Assembly: GCA_030064795.1 (NCBI GenBank)
Contig: JASJEI010000066.1
Location: 1 to 36,606, forward strand
DNA: 36,606 nt
Reading direction: 5' to 3'
Source: Pleurocapsa sp. MO_226.B13
GTDB lineage: Bacteria > Cyanobacteriota > Cyanobacteriia > Cyanobacteriales > Xenococcaceae
A program made the translations under genes and the position numbers. Below the pieces are notes generated by a model. It had not been told where the DNA came from. It did no database searches and saw nothing but the letters and a program-made list of their open reading frames with translations. Shown in pieces: positions 8,866 to 17,074 of the stretch; position 1 is the stretch's first letter, and every line of letters begins with the position of its first letter.

Positions 8866-9006
8866 GTTGTTAGGAAGACCGCTACCAGCGATCGCTTCTA
8901 ATTGAGCTTCGGTGAGTTTCCCTTCGAGTTGGACAAGGGGTTTCTCTTGGCGAGGTTTGTCTGGGGTTACATTCGCTGTAAGCTTTGATCTTTTTGGTTT
9001 AGACAT
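8863..9006 (-). CDS. short precursor-like peptide A (47 aa, Cys-free)
   Basis: A 47-residue peptide begins MSKPKRSKLTANVTPDKPRQ, continues EKPLVQLEGK and LTEAQLEAIA, and ends GSGLPNN. Its first 40 residues equal those of copy C; only the tail differs. The pattern L-T/S-x3-L-x2-I-x-G-x-G resembles double-glycine leaders, with a predicted core of only about five residues. There is no Cys, so LanM cannot form lanthionine rings in it. The ribosome site is AAGAAG where other copies have AAGGAG, so translation may be weaker. It lies 76 nt upstream of lanA. The family is not one I recognise; precursor function is inferred from the leader-like shape and the neighbouring tailoring genes. Confidence 0.75.
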   Translation of the reverse strand: MSKPKRSKLTANVTPDKPRQEKPLVQLEGKLTEAQLEAIAGSGLPNN

Positions 9007-9023
9007 GAGTATCTTCTTAATTT

Positions 9024-9045
9024 GATGAGTTTCAGTTGTGGATTA
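9024..9045 (-). repeat. 22-nt stop-codon element, copy 3
   Basis: One mismatch to the consensus. It overlaps the stop codon of the 3' peptide fragment and begins the spacer before peptide A. Confidence 0.8.
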
Positions 9046-9129
9046 GTTCGTCCTTACACCGCCTGCGACGGTTGGCGCTCCGAGCCAGTGGGCGATCGCG
9101 CGCTCGCTGTCAAACAGGTTAAGCAGCAT
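9043..9129 (-). pseudogene. 3' fragment of a short precursor-peptide gene
   Basis: The last codons read VAGGVRTN then TAA. From CGCAGGCGG onward this aligns without gaps to the degenerate copy at 10649-10780, with the stop codon at the same distance (16 nt), and the conserved 22-nt element overlaps the stop. Upstream of that point the family leader is absent. A 28-residue ORF from an ATG at 9127-9129 has no leader and no good ribosome site. The 5' half seems to be the copy at 10311-10431, separated from it by the transporter segment. Confidence 0.55.
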
Positions 9130-9177
9130 TAGAGATATACGAGGTTAAAGAATGAAAATTAGAATAAGTAGAATAAG

Positions 9178-10055
9178 TTAATTTACCAACAGTAGAAGCC
9201 CAGTCGTTGCCAGAATGGTTCCCCCTATTTGTATGACAATATGTTCTTTTTCTCTGAGTAAGAAGTACGAACCAATGACGACCAGTGCGGTTTTATAGCT
9301 CGTAATACCAGATATCAAGGAAGAGTTATCTGATACAGGCAATGCATAGACAAGTGCAAAGCCGGCAAAGGTTCTAAGTAGACCTAGCAGAATTAACTGC
9401 CACGAAGACTTGCTAGTAAGCATGGCTTTTGCACCGCTCATGTGCTTGCCAGCGATAACAATCATTGCCAGCGTATGGAAGCCCCAACCGACAATTAGGT
9501 AGGTAGAAAAAGTCATATTGTCTAGCAAAAACTTCTCGTTGGATACTCCGGTACCCTTGAAAATAGCCGAGAGGATCGCCAACAATGTAAATCTGTCGAT
9601 ATGAAGTGTTTTCCGATTCAACTTCAAAGAAATAATGATGATGGCAGCAGATAGCAGCAGAGCTACGCCGATGAGTTGCTTTAAGCTTAGGGTTTCTTGA
9701 AGTACTATGCTCGAATTACGATAGTAGTAATGACCCTAAAATTACTTAGAATACTAAACTGAGCTGCATCAACTTTTGAGTTAGCGACAAATGCAATGAT
9801 ATTGGCGAGAGCAAAGAAGACACCACCAAGAACTAGAAAGAACCAGAGATGTACTGGGAAACCGAATGAAATATCGCCTGAGTGTAACGCCCAGAGAATA
9901 CCGAAAGGTGTCACCGTTAACACGTATATCAAAGCACTGCTTAATAAAGCTTTGCCAGGGTGCTGTTTAGCGAAATTGCGATAGACGAGTGCAAAGATCG
10001 TAGATAGTAAAAGATATATTCCTATGGCAACCTGCCAGCTTACTATGATATCCAT
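9178..10055 (-). pseudogene. EamA/DMT-type transporter, frameshifted
   Basis: Two adjacent minus-strand frames together form one ten-helix drug/metabolite-type transporter of about 292 residues. The first (10055 to 9705, 116 aa) ends abruptly after SNFRVITTIVIRA. The second, read from about 9716, continues SSIVLQETLSLKQLIGVALL and then NRKTLHIDRF onward to 9178. Adding a single T within GTAATTCGAGC (complement of about 9710-9720) restores a continuous frame in which the first EamA half ends with the usual LQETL-type helix. The gene is thus broken by one missing base, unless this is a sequencing error. It may once have exported a product of the locus, but EamA substrates are diverse and nothing here shows that. 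It appears to lie on a segment that interrupts a peptide gene. Confidence 0.75.
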
Positions 10056-10272
10056 CTACTTGCTTTGTCTTTGCTCTATATAAACTCAATCAATTGGACT
10101 TTGAACAAAATTTGATTTTTTGTCTTTCGTTTCCAAGTATGTTTGATTATTTCAATCAATATTTGAGTCAAATTCAGGACTTGGAAAACTCAGTTAAATT
10201 CAGGTTTGGACTTTTTGGACTTTCAGTAAATCGCCCACAAGCGATCGCTTTAACTTGTCCCTGTCTCATTAT
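10056..10272. other. AT-rich spacer upstream of the transporter
   Basis: This AT-rich, non-coding-looking stretch has short direct repeats of GGACTTT and AAATTCAGG. On the minus strand TATATA lies about 25 nt before the transporter ATG and could be a -10 element. A small plus-strand ORF here has no family resemblance. Confidence 0.3.
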
Positions 10273-10431
10273 TTAAATAAAGGTTTTTGGTTGTTTGTCA
10301 CCCCGTGAGGCGGCGATTGCCTCTAGTTGAGCTTCGGTAAGTTCCCCTTCAAGTTGGACAAGGGGTTTCTCTTGGCGAGGTTTGTCTGGGGTTACATTCG
10401 CTGTGAGCTTTGATCTTTTTGGTTTAGACAT
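10273..10431 (-). CDS. short precursor-like peptide B (52 aa, altered tail)
   Basis: The first 40 residues match peptides A and C except for one Lys-to-Glu change (QLEGE for QLEGK). AAGGAG lies 6 nt before the ATG. After EAIA the tail becomes ASRGDKQPKTFI, longer than and unrelated to the C-terminal-Asn tails of the other copies, and the conserved 3' element is missing. DNA homology to copy C stops after ATCGCCGC (complement of about 10311-10318). I read it as the 5' part of a peptide gene joined to foreign DNA. It is probably still translated; whether the new tail is functional is unknown. Confidence 0.6.
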   Translation of the reverse strand: MSKPKRSKLTANVTPDKPRQEKPLVQLEGELTEAQLEAIAASRGDKQPKTFI

Positions 10432-10448
10432 GAGTATCTCCTTAATTT

Positions 10449-10470
10449 GATGAGTTTCAATTGTGGATTA
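10449..10470 (-). repeat. 22-nt stop-codon element, copy 4
   Basis: Consensus copy, overlapping the stop of peptide C; the spacer continues with AATTAAGGAG into the start of peptide B. Confidence 0.8.
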
Positions 10471-10611
10471 GTTGAAAGTCAATGCGCCTGCGGCGATCGC
10501 TTCTAATTGAGCTTCAGTAAGTTTCCCTTCGAGTTGGACAAGGGGTTTCTCTTGGCGAGGTTTGTCTGGGGTTACATTCGCTGTAAGCTTTGATCTTTTT
10601 GGTTTAGACAT
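10468..10611 (-). CDS. short precursor-like peptide C (47 aa, Cys-free)
   Basis: This 47-residue peptide has the same first 40 residues as peptide A and ends AGALTFN. Good start signals are present (AAGGAG, then ATACTC, then ATG). The gene plus its 36-nt spacer forms a 180-nt unit repeated in tandem with copies B and D. The basic, Pro-rich front (MSKPKRSK), the middle EKPLVQLE and the helix-like LTEAQLEAIA resemble a RiPP leader, leaving a tiny tail rich in small and hydrophobic residues and closed by Asn. The N-terminus of the DUF3865-like enzyme in the same locus has a similar length, leader pattern and TFN end. Function unknown. Confidence 0.75.
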   Translation of the reverse strand: MSKPKRSKLTANVTPDKPRQEKPLVQLEGKLTEAQLEAIAAGALTFN

Positions 10612-10629
10612 GAGTATCTCCTTCAATTC

Positions 10630-10651
10630 GATGAGTTTCAATTGTGAATTA
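10630..10651 (-). repeat. 22-nt stop-codon element, copy 5
   Basis: One mismatch to the consensus. It overlaps the stop of degenerate copy D and precedes peptide C. Confidence 0.8.
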
Positions 10652-10780
10652 GTTAAGGGTGAACCCGCCTGCGGCGATCGCTTCTAGTTGTGCTTCAGTA
10701 AGTTCTCTTTCGATTTGGACAAGGGGCTTGTGTTGGCAGGGTTTTCTGGTGTTTCCTTCTTTATTAGCTGAGGTTAGACT
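10649..10780 (-). pseudogene. degenerate short precursor peptide D
   Basis: The C-terminal half (KPLVQIERELTEAQLEAIA then AGGFTLN) is clearly the same family, 37 nt upstream of copy C. The first part has diverged (NKEGNTRKPCQH) and no ATG exists at the family position; the frame stays open to about 10825 with only a TTG at 10817-10819 and no clear ribosome site. It is either a decaying copy or one using a rare start. As the promoter-proximal unit it marks the start of the array. Confidence 0.6.
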
Positions 10781-11120
10781 GTTATTGGTTAGAATAGTAG
10801 TGTTGCCAACGTGCCTCAATCCAAGTCATGCTCGAACAGTTAGCCGATGACAATGCCTTGAAGCAAAGGTTTCTGAGCTGTATAGTTTTATTATCTAGTG
10901 GCACTTGAGTTGTTACCACTGAAGATCCCCAGTTAAGCCCCCAGTTAAGCCCCCACTTAAGTTAAAATGGCTTAACGCTAGAGTTGAAGAGTGTTCCCAG
11001 TCTAGAAACTGTGTAAAAATTTTCCACAACGCCATTTAATCTAGGCTTAACCCTAAGACGATCTTGTGGTCGGACAAAGTCTGCCGCCCAGTCGATCGAT
11101 TTAAATCCTATTTTGTCAAC
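10781..11120. promoter_or_regulatory. divergent intergenic region with tandem 12-mers
   Basis: This region separates the minus-strand peptide array from the plus-strand STAND gene, so promoters for both probably lie here. CCCCAGTTAAGC repeats three times in tandem at 10927-10962 (third copy CCCCACTTAAGT). Further GCTTAAC sites follow at about 10970 and 11045. An inverted pair AAATGGC (about 10965) and GCCATTT (about 11031) flanks the start-proximal segment. Such spaced repeats look like protein-binding sites, possibly for the HTH-bearing STAND protein itself. No clear -10/-35 pair was identified. Confidence 0.4.
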
Positions 11121-14100
11121 ATGTCTAGCTCCCAGAAGCGGTCAAAACGTAGGCGAGGAGTGGTTCTCTCCCCGCAAGGCTGGCAACGGTTGCAGGCAGC
11201 AAAGTATGAATCAGAGTTGGCAGACAACGGCGGCAATCCCTACACCGTCGAGCGCTTAGCTGAACTAACTGGACTCAGCCCTAATACCATAGGAAGGTTG
11301 CGTTCGCGCAAAACTCCGGTCGATCTACAGACCCTAGAAGTCTATTTCAACACCTTTGGTCTTACCCTCACGCCAACAGACTACACCCCGCCTCCTGTAG
11401 ATACTGACCAATCTGAGTCGCTAGCCTCTTCTCGTCAGCTAGATTGGGGCGAAGCCATTGACGTCTCTGTGTTTCATGGGCGCAGTTCAGAGCTAGATAT
11501 GCTAGAGCAGTGGATTTTGCAAGAGCGCTGTCGTCTGATTGGTATTCTCGGCATGGGCGGTATTGGCAAAACTGCCCTCTCGGTGAAGCTGGCGGAACGG
11601 ATTCAACCCCATTTTGAGTATGTAATTTGGCGAAGTCTGCGTAATGCCCCACCCCTGGAAACTCTCCTGAGTGAATTAGTCCTTTTTCTCTCCCAACAGC
11701 AGGAAACTGAAGCGAAGATGGGGAAATTGCTCCAGTGTTTGCGTACCTCTCGCTGTCTGGTGATTTTGGATAATCTGGAAGCCATCTTACAGGCAAGGAA
11801 ACGAGCAGGACAATATCGCCCTGGTTACGAGGAATATGGAGAACTACTGCGGTTAGTAGGAGAAACTGCTCACCAGAGTTGTCTGCTGCTCACTTCACGG
11901 GAAAAACCAGCCGAACTGGCTACTTTTGAGGGAAGCGAGTTATCGGTGCGATCGCTACACCTGGGTGGCTCAGAGTCAGCCTCATTGGCTCTGATTCGAG
12001 CCAGTGGACTGGTAGGCTCAGAAGAACAGCAACAAGAATTAGGCGATCGCTATGGCTGTAATCCCCTAGCACTCAAGATTGTTGCCACCTCGATTCAAGA
12101 ATTGTTCGCTGGCGAGATTGGGGAATTTCTAGAGCAAGACACTGCCATTTTCAACGGCATTCAAAGACTTTTAGACCAACAGTTCAATCGTCTCTCTCCT
12201 TTAGAGAAGACCATCATGTACTGGTTAGCAATTAATCGGGAGTGGACTAAGATATCCGAGTTAGCAGCAGACATTATTCCAGTAGTCTCCAAACCCAAGT
12301 TATTGGAGGCTCTAGAATCTTTGAGTTGGCGAAGTCTGATTGAAAAACAAGCTGGTAGCTACACCCAACAACCTGTAGTGATGGAATATGTCACTGAACG
12401 CTCGATCGAGCAAGTATATCAAGAGCTTGCCGAAGTAAGTTCTCCCCTGCTACCCTGCCCCCCTGCTCTCCTACCCCTCTTCTATAGCCACCCTCTGCTC
12501 AAAACTACTGTCAAAGATTATGTCAGGGAAAGTCAGGTCAGGTTAATTTTGCAGCCCATTGCCAACCAACTCCGCACTAACTTTGGCTATCAACAATTAC
12601 TCGAACAGCAATTCCAGAAACTTCTTGGGTTACTCAGGGCTTCAAAAACTCCAGCCTATGGTGCTGGTAATCTAATTAACCTTGCCCATCACCTCGAAAT
12701 TGATTTAACGGGCTCTGATTTTTCTGCTCTAACGGTCTGGCATGCCTATCTCCAGGACGTCAATTTACACCGAGTCAATTTCCAAAATGCTGACTTAACT
12801 AAGTCTGTTTTTACTCAAACCTTTGGAAGCATTATCTCTGTGGCTTTTAGCCCCGATGGTCAGCTTCTAGCAACAGGAGACATGGATGGTAAAACCCGCC
12901 TGTGGCAAGTTTCAGATGGTCAACCCCTCTTGAGCTTTAAGAGGCATCGCGAGGGAGTCTGGAGCGTGGGCTGGAGTCTGGATGGTCAAATTCTCGCGAC
13001 TGGCAGTGAAGATCGCTCGGTGAAGCTCTGGGATATCCACAGTGGGGCTAATCTGAAAACCCTGCTAGGGCGTGATGTGGTCAGAGCTATAGCTTGGAGT
13101 CCAGATGGGCATATTCTTGCTAGTGGTGGTGACGACTGCCTGATTTGGTTATGGAATGTCCATACTGGTGAATGCCTCAAAACTTTGCAGGGACATACTA
13201 GTTGGATCTACTCAGTCGCTTTCAGTCCTGAAGGCGAGATCCTTGCCAGTGGTTCCTTCGACCGAACCATTAGATTGTGGAATCTCAAAGATGGTAAGTG
13301 CCTCAAAATTTTGCGGGGACATAGTAGCGGTATCTGGTCCGTAGCTTGGAGTCCCGACGGTCAAATCCTTGCCAGTGGCAGCGAGGATACCAGCGTAAGG
13401 CTCTGGGATCCTCGTAATGGTCAATGTCTGAAAACCTTACAGGGTCATAGCAGTTCGGTATTCTCCGTCGTATGGAGTCCAAATGGAAAAACTCTAGCTA
13501 GTGCTTCCTATGACAAAACTATTCGACTGTGGGATGTCGCTAGCGGTCAATGTCTGAAGACCCTACAGGGTCACAGTAACTGGGTCTGGACTATAGACTG
13601 GAGTCCCAAAGGCGAACTCCTGGCTAGCGGTTCTCACGACCGAACGGTTCGGTTTTGGGATATCGACAGCGGTCAATGTCGTCAAACCTTGCAGGGGTAC
13701 ACCAATAGCATTTTTTCAGTGGGTTGGAGTCCAGATGGTCAGACCCTCGCTAGTAGCGGTAATGACCAAACGATTCGCTTGTGGAATCCCAGTACTGGTA
13801 ACTGCCTGAAAATCTTAGAGGGACACAGTAACTGGATTTGGACTGTGGCTTGGAGTCCAGATGGTCTAACTCTGGCTAGTGGCTCTGACGATCGAACCGT
13901 TCGCTTGTGGAATCCCAATACTGGTAAGTGCTTGAAAATCTTAGAAGGACACAGTAACTGGGTCTGGGCTGTAGACTGGAGTCCAGATGGTCTAACTCTG
14001 GCTAGTAGCTCTGGCGATCGAACCGTGAAGCTCTGGGATATCGAGCAGGGTAAGTGCCTCAAAACCTTAGAAGGGCACAGTAACTGGATTTGGGCCGTGG

Positions 14101-14681
14101 CTTGGAGTCCAGATGGGCAAATCCTTGCCAGCGGTTCTGACGATCGAACTATTCGACTGTGGGATATCGAGCAGGGTAAGTGTCTCAAAATTCTGCAAGG
14201 ACATCTTAGCGTTGTCAGAACTGTAGCCTGGAGTCCAGATGGACAAATTCTGGTCAGTGGCAGTTATGATCAAAACATAAGGCTATGGGCTTCCGACACA
14301 GGTCAGTGTCTGAAAATCCTAGAAGGACATGGTGGTCTAATCAGAAAAGTAGCTTGGCATCCAGATGGGCAACTTATTGCTAGCAGTGCTGCTGACAACA
14401 CAGTGAGAGTATGGGATACGACGAGCGGAGAGTGCCTAAACATCCTTAGAGGACACCAAGCTATGGTCTGGTCCGTAGCTTGGTGTCCAGATCAAAAAAC
14501 TCTGGCAAGTAGCAGTGCCGATGAAACAATTAAGCTCTGGGATGTAAATACAGGAGATTGCCTCAAAACCCTCAGAGCGGAACGTCCTTACGAGGAAATG
14601 AATATTACTGGAGTGACAGGATTGACAGAGGCCCAGAAAGCAACGCTAAAGTCGTTGGGAGCAGTCGAGCGATCGAGCTAA
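11121..14681 (+). CDS. NB-ARC (STAND) ATPase with HTH-like N-terminus and 14 WD40 repeats
   Basis: I start at the ATG of 11121 (1186 residues); the frame is open to a TTG at 11064. Residues about 10-85 form an HTH-like module ([20 protein letters not shown]). An NB-ARC NTPase follows, with Walker A GMGGIGKT at 144-151, Walker B LVILDNLE at 213-220, a sensor-like LLLTSREKP and a GCNPLALK motif. A short pentapeptide-like stretch precedes 14 consecutive WD40 repeats of about 42 residues, enough for two seven-bladed propellers. The end is [18 protein letters not shown] plus five residues. STAND proteins of this build are NLR-like switches: the propeller senses a ligand and the NTPase drives oligomerisation. 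Known bacterial relatives act in regulation or anti-phage defence. No separate effector domain is evident beyond the HTH-like module. It is transcribed divergently from the RiPP locus, so a regulatory link is possible but unproven. Confidence 0.9.
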   Translation: MSSSQKRSKRRRGVVLSPQGWQRLQAAKYESELADNGGNPYTVERLAELTGLSPNTIGRLRSRKTPVDLQTLEVYFNTFGLTLTPTDYTPPPVDTDQSESLASSRQLDWGEAIDVSVFHGRSSELDMLEQWILQERCRLIGILGMGGIGKTALSVKLAERIQPHFEYVIWRSLRNAPPLETLLSELVLFLSQQQETEAKMGKLLQCLRTSRCLVILDNLEAILQARKRAGQYRPGYEEYGELLRLVGETAHQSCLLLTSREKPAELATFEGSELSVRSLHLGGSESASLALIRASGLVGSEEQQQELGDRYGCNPLALKIVATSIQELFAGEIGEFLEQDTAIFNGIQRLLDQQFNRLSPLEKTIMYWLAINREWTKISELAADIIPVVSKPKLLEALESLSWRSLIEKQAGSYTQQPVVMEYVTERSIEQVYQELAEVSSPLLPCPPALLPLFYSHPLLKTTVKDYVRESQVRLILQPIANQLRTNFGYQQLLEQQFQKLLGLLRASKTPAYGAGNLINLAHHLEIDLTGSDFSALTVWHAYLQDVNLHRVNFQNADLTKSVFTQTFGSIISVAFSPDGQLLATGDMDGKTRLWQVSDGQPLLSFKRHREGVWSVGWSLDGQILATGSEDRSVKLWDIHSGANLKTLLGRDVVRAIAWSPDGHILASGGDDCLIWLWNVHTGECLKTLQGHTSWIYSVAFSPEGEILASGSFDRTIRLWNLKDGKCLKILRGHSSGIWSVAWSPDGQILASGSEDTSVRLWDPRNGQCLKTLQGHSSSVFSVVWSPNGKTLASASYDKTIRLWDVASGQCLKTLQGHSNWVWTIDWSPKGELLASGSHDRTVRFWDIDSGQCRQTLQGYTNSIFSVGWSPDGQTLASSGNDQTIRLWNPSTGNCLKILEGHSNWIWTVAWSPDGLTLASGSDDRTVRLWNPNTGKCLKILEGHSNWVWAVDWSPDGLTLASSSGDRTVKLWDIEQGKCLKTLEGHSNWIWAVAWSPDGQILASGSDDRTIRLWDIEQGKCLKILQGHLSVVRTVAWSPDGQILVSGSYDQNIRLWASDTGQCLKILEGHGGLIRKVAWHPDGQLIASSAADNTVRVWDTTSGECLNILRGHQAMVWSVAWCPDQKTLASSSADETIKLWDVNTGDCLKTLRAERPYEEMNITGVTGLTEAQKATLKSLGAVERSS

Positions 14682-15080
14682 CAAAAGTCATCTGCGAGGA
14701 TTTTCAGTTGGTAGCCAACTTATACCATTTCTCAAAATTAATCTGCACTCAAAAAGCCAAAACCAACAGTTTCTGTAGCTAAACCGCGATCGCTTATGGG
14801 TTAAAAACATCTCGATCCAGAAGAGGAAAAACTACGATTTTCAAAGTAGATGGGGTTTAGGTTTTTCCATGGTGATTTTTTAACGGTTGCATACCAGTTG
14901 TTTAGAGACTTGATAGAATCTGGATATTTGGAAGCATCGGCGCGAAGATTGCGGATCGAAATTAGATGCATTTATTCAATTTTGGCGACCTTACATATTC
15001 TCTCATTTTGAGAGTAAACCAACAAGTATTGACTTCAATCGCTTTGTCCATAACCCTTTGAATTATTATATTAGTAATCG
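14682..15080. other. intergenic region with a 53-codon ORF
   Basis: Between the STAND gene and the aldo/keto reductase. A plus-strand ORF at 14850-15011 encodes 53 residues (MGFRFFHGDFLTVAYQLF at the start) with no recognisable family and no strong ribosome site; it may be a gene remnant. One HIP1 site lies near 14787. Nothing else convincing. Confidence 0.3.
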
Positions 15081-16076
15081 ATGAAACAGAGAAGATTCGG
15101 TAATACAGAATTGTGGGTCAGCGAGGTAGGCTTTGGATCATGGGCAATTGGAGGTTCAGCTAAGGTTGGAAAAACGCCAATCGGTTGGGGAAATGTTAAC
15201 GATCGCGTTTCTGTTGAAGCTTTGAAAACTGCTGTCGATCGAGGTATTAACTTCTTCGATACGGCAGACTTTTATGGTTTAGGTCATTCAGAAGAATTAA
15301 TTGGCAACGTTTTTGGTAATAGCGATCGCATTATTGTTGCCAGTAAAGTCGGTCATTACATCAAGGAAAATAAAGCAGTAGAACCAAACTATTCTCAAAA
15401 CTATATTCTTTCTGCTTGTGAAAGAAGCTTAACCAGACTGAAACGAGAGAGTATCGACTATTATCAACTCCACGCTCCGAAAGTCGGGCATTTGGCGCAG
15501 GGTGAGTGTGTTGAAGCGATGGAATTACTCAAGGCGCAAGGAAAAATCAGATATTGGGGGGTATCATTAAACACTTTTAACCCTTTGCCCGAAGCAGAAT
15601 TTATGTTTAAACACGATTTGGGCTTCGGTATTCAGGTTGCTCTCAACATTATCAATCAAAGAGCGATCGAGACAATCGAGCTAGCTAGCCAAAAGGGATA
15701 CGGTATTATTGCCAGAATGCCTTTTCAGTTCGGTCTGTTAACGGGAAAATTTCACCCCAACACTCGTTTTCACCCCGACGACCACCGTCATTTCCGCTTA
15801 AAACCACTTATTTTAGAAAGAGCGAGCCAAGAGCTAGAACCTGTATGGTCGTTGAGCGATCGATGTAACCTATCTCCGACACAACTGAGTTTGAGTTTCG
15901 TTCTCAGTTTCCCAGAAATTTCCACTGTCATCCCTGGCATTAAAACACCAGAACAGGCTGTAGCCAACACATCGGGTCTGATTGAGCTAGACAAAGACAG
16001 TCAAAAATTATTGAGAGAGCTTTACGATCGGGAATTCAATGCGCTCCTCAAGTTGATGGAAGCACAAGAGAAGTGA
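15081..16076 (+). CDS. aldo/keto reductase
   Basis: A 331-residue NADPH-dependent (alpha/beta)8-barrel oxidoreductase that reduces aldehydes or ketones. The catalytic tetrad is visible: Asp60 and Tyr65 in FFDTADFYG, Lys89 in IVASKVG and His131 in YYQLHAP. The C-terminal region LSFVLSFPEISTVIPGIKTPEQ is the family's cofactor-phosphate-binding stretch. Length and start (MKQRRFGNTELWVSEVGFG) are typical. It stands alone on the plus strand. The physiological substrate cannot be told from sequence. Confidence 0.92.
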   Translation: MKQRRFGNTELWVSEVGFGSWAIGGSAKVGKTPIGWGNVNDRVSVEALKTAVDRGINFFDTADFYGLGHSEELIGNVFGNSDRIIVASKVGHYIKENKAVEPNYSQNYILSACERSLTRLKRESIDYYQLHAPKVGHLAQGECVEAMELLKAQGKIRYWGVSLNTFNPLPEAEFMFKHDLGFGIQVALNIINQRAIETIELASQKGYGIIARMPFQFGLLTGKFHPNTRFHPDDHRHFRLKPLILERASQELEPVWSLSDRCNLSPTQLSLSFVLSFPEISTVIPGIKTPEQAVANTSGLIELDKDSQKLLRELYDREFNALLKLMEAQEK

Positions 16077-16192
16077 CACACCTCTAAGCCTTTAGGCGTA
16101 TAGGCTTCTTGCTTCAACCCGACATATCTAATAAAAGCGCGATCGCCAAACCAACTTGTCACCCCGAAACGCGATCGCTATTTTGATTCATT

Positions 16193-16852
16193 TTATTTTC
16201 GCACCACCAATGTCAAGACATCTATCTGACCATCTTGACGATATTCAGTGTGAGGTCTATCGGCAACAATAGTGTAAGCTCCGAAAATCTGGGATTTCCA
16301 AAATTCTGGTGTCCAGAAATTGCGATAAATCCCATAATCATCTATGTGTCCTTCGGGATTACTTTCAGCATTAAAGGTTTTTAATGTGGCTGGAGTGCGA
16401 ACGGGAAGATCGCAGATCAGCAGTGGACTAATCGAAAATTGCTTATCGATAATAACTTGCAGATCGTCTAAAGCAAAATGCTCTAATAAGCCAAAACTGA
16501 TACAGGCTTGAATTCCTTTGCCCTGATAATCTAGTTGAAAATCAGAATTCAAGTCTCCATAAGCAACAGTAAGATTTCCTTGAGCGTATTGGGCATTTTT
16601 TTGTAGTATTTCTAAAACACTTTTATCATTATCTAAGCAAATTAGTTGATAGCCACGGCGAGCAATGGGGATCTCTACAAGTCCGTAACCAGCACCCAAT
16701 GCAAGTAAAGAACCGTCTCCAGGAGTAAGATATTTATCTAAAAAACCATCATGTAGTTCTTCGTATCGGCGATCGGCTTGCTTACAGGCTTCATCTGTGA
16801 ACACAGGATTACTTAAACTGTGAAAAAATTTATACCAAGAGCCGTTATCCAT
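16193..16852 (-). CDS. class I SAM-dependent methyltransferase
   Basis: A 219-residue protein with a Rossmann-type SAM site: LLALGAGYGLVEIPIA (motif I, residues about 50-65), LICLDNDKSVLE with the acidic residue for the SAM ribose, and AYGDLNSDF. ISFGLLEHF corresponds to motif IV. The glycine-rich loop is ALGAGYG rather than the usual D/E-x-G-x-G-x-G, so the leading acidic residue is lost. The substrate is unknown, and no neighbour points to a pathway. ATG start at 16850-16852. Confidence 0.85.
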   Translation of the reverse strand: MDNGSWYKFFHSLSNPVFTDEACKQADRRYEELHDGFLDKYLTPGDGSLLALGAGYGLVEIPIARRGYQLICLDNDKSVLEILQKNAQYAQGNLTVAYGDLNSDFQLDYQGKGIQACISFGLLEHFALDDLQVIIDKQFSISPLLICDLPVRTPATLKTFNAESNPEGHIDDYGIYRNFWTPEFWKSQIFGAYTIVADRPHTEYRQDGQIDVLTLVVRK

Positions 16853-16960
16853 TTCCCTAACCCAATTTTTATCTATTTAATATATCCCGATCGCAATTTC
16901 CTCACAATTATTATTTACTCTCAAAATAAAGACAGCACTATATAGCTAGAGAGGTATGAT

Positions 16961-17074
16961 ATGAGCGATCGCCGAAAAAAAGAAATAGTGACTAATATAG
17001 CTCCAGAAACAGTTTTTGGGATGGCGATCGTCCTGGTGCTAGGGATTCTTTTACTGACAGGCTTTCTATCTTAG
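16961..17074 (+). CDS. 37-residue single-helix membrane peptide
   Basis: ATG at 16961 follows GAGAGG by a good ribosome-site distance. The peptide starts MSDRRKKEIVTN, a basic, soluble head, then has one hydrophobic helix (GMAIVLVLGILLLTGFL) and stops at 17072-17074. Charge and hydrophobicity fit a small N-in membrane protein such as those associated with photosynthetic or respiratory complexes, but I do not recognise the family. Its last four bases overlap the end of the convergent formylglycine-enzyme-like gene. Confidence 0.6.
   Translation: MSDRRKKEIVTNIAPETVFGMAIVLVLGILLLTGFLS

Noticed and set aside
10094..10276. 60-codon plus-strand ORF in the spacer
   Set aside because: AT-rich, low-complexity translation without family resemblance, overlapping the end of peptide B.
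8844..10651. Regularly placed 22-nt repeats as a CRISPR array
   Set aside because: Copies are few, mismatched and irregularly spaced, each contains a stop codon, and the intervening DNA is itself repetitive coding sequence, not unique spacers.
11064..11120. TTG start adding 19 residues to the STAND protein
   Set aside because: The ATG at 11121 opens the expected basic start of the HTH-like module; the extra residues show no resemblance to the family.
13739..14188. Long minus-strand ORF inside the WD40 gene
   Set aside because: It is the mirror of repeated WD40 codons, with the same repeat periodicity as the plus strand and no independent start signals.
14600..14660. LTEAQ in the WD40 tail as homology to LTEAQ of the short peptides
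   Set aside because: The tail [18 protein letters not shown] occurs in both WD40 genes here and is a STAND/WD40 family feature. DNA codons differ and similarity ends after five residues; coincidence is likelier.
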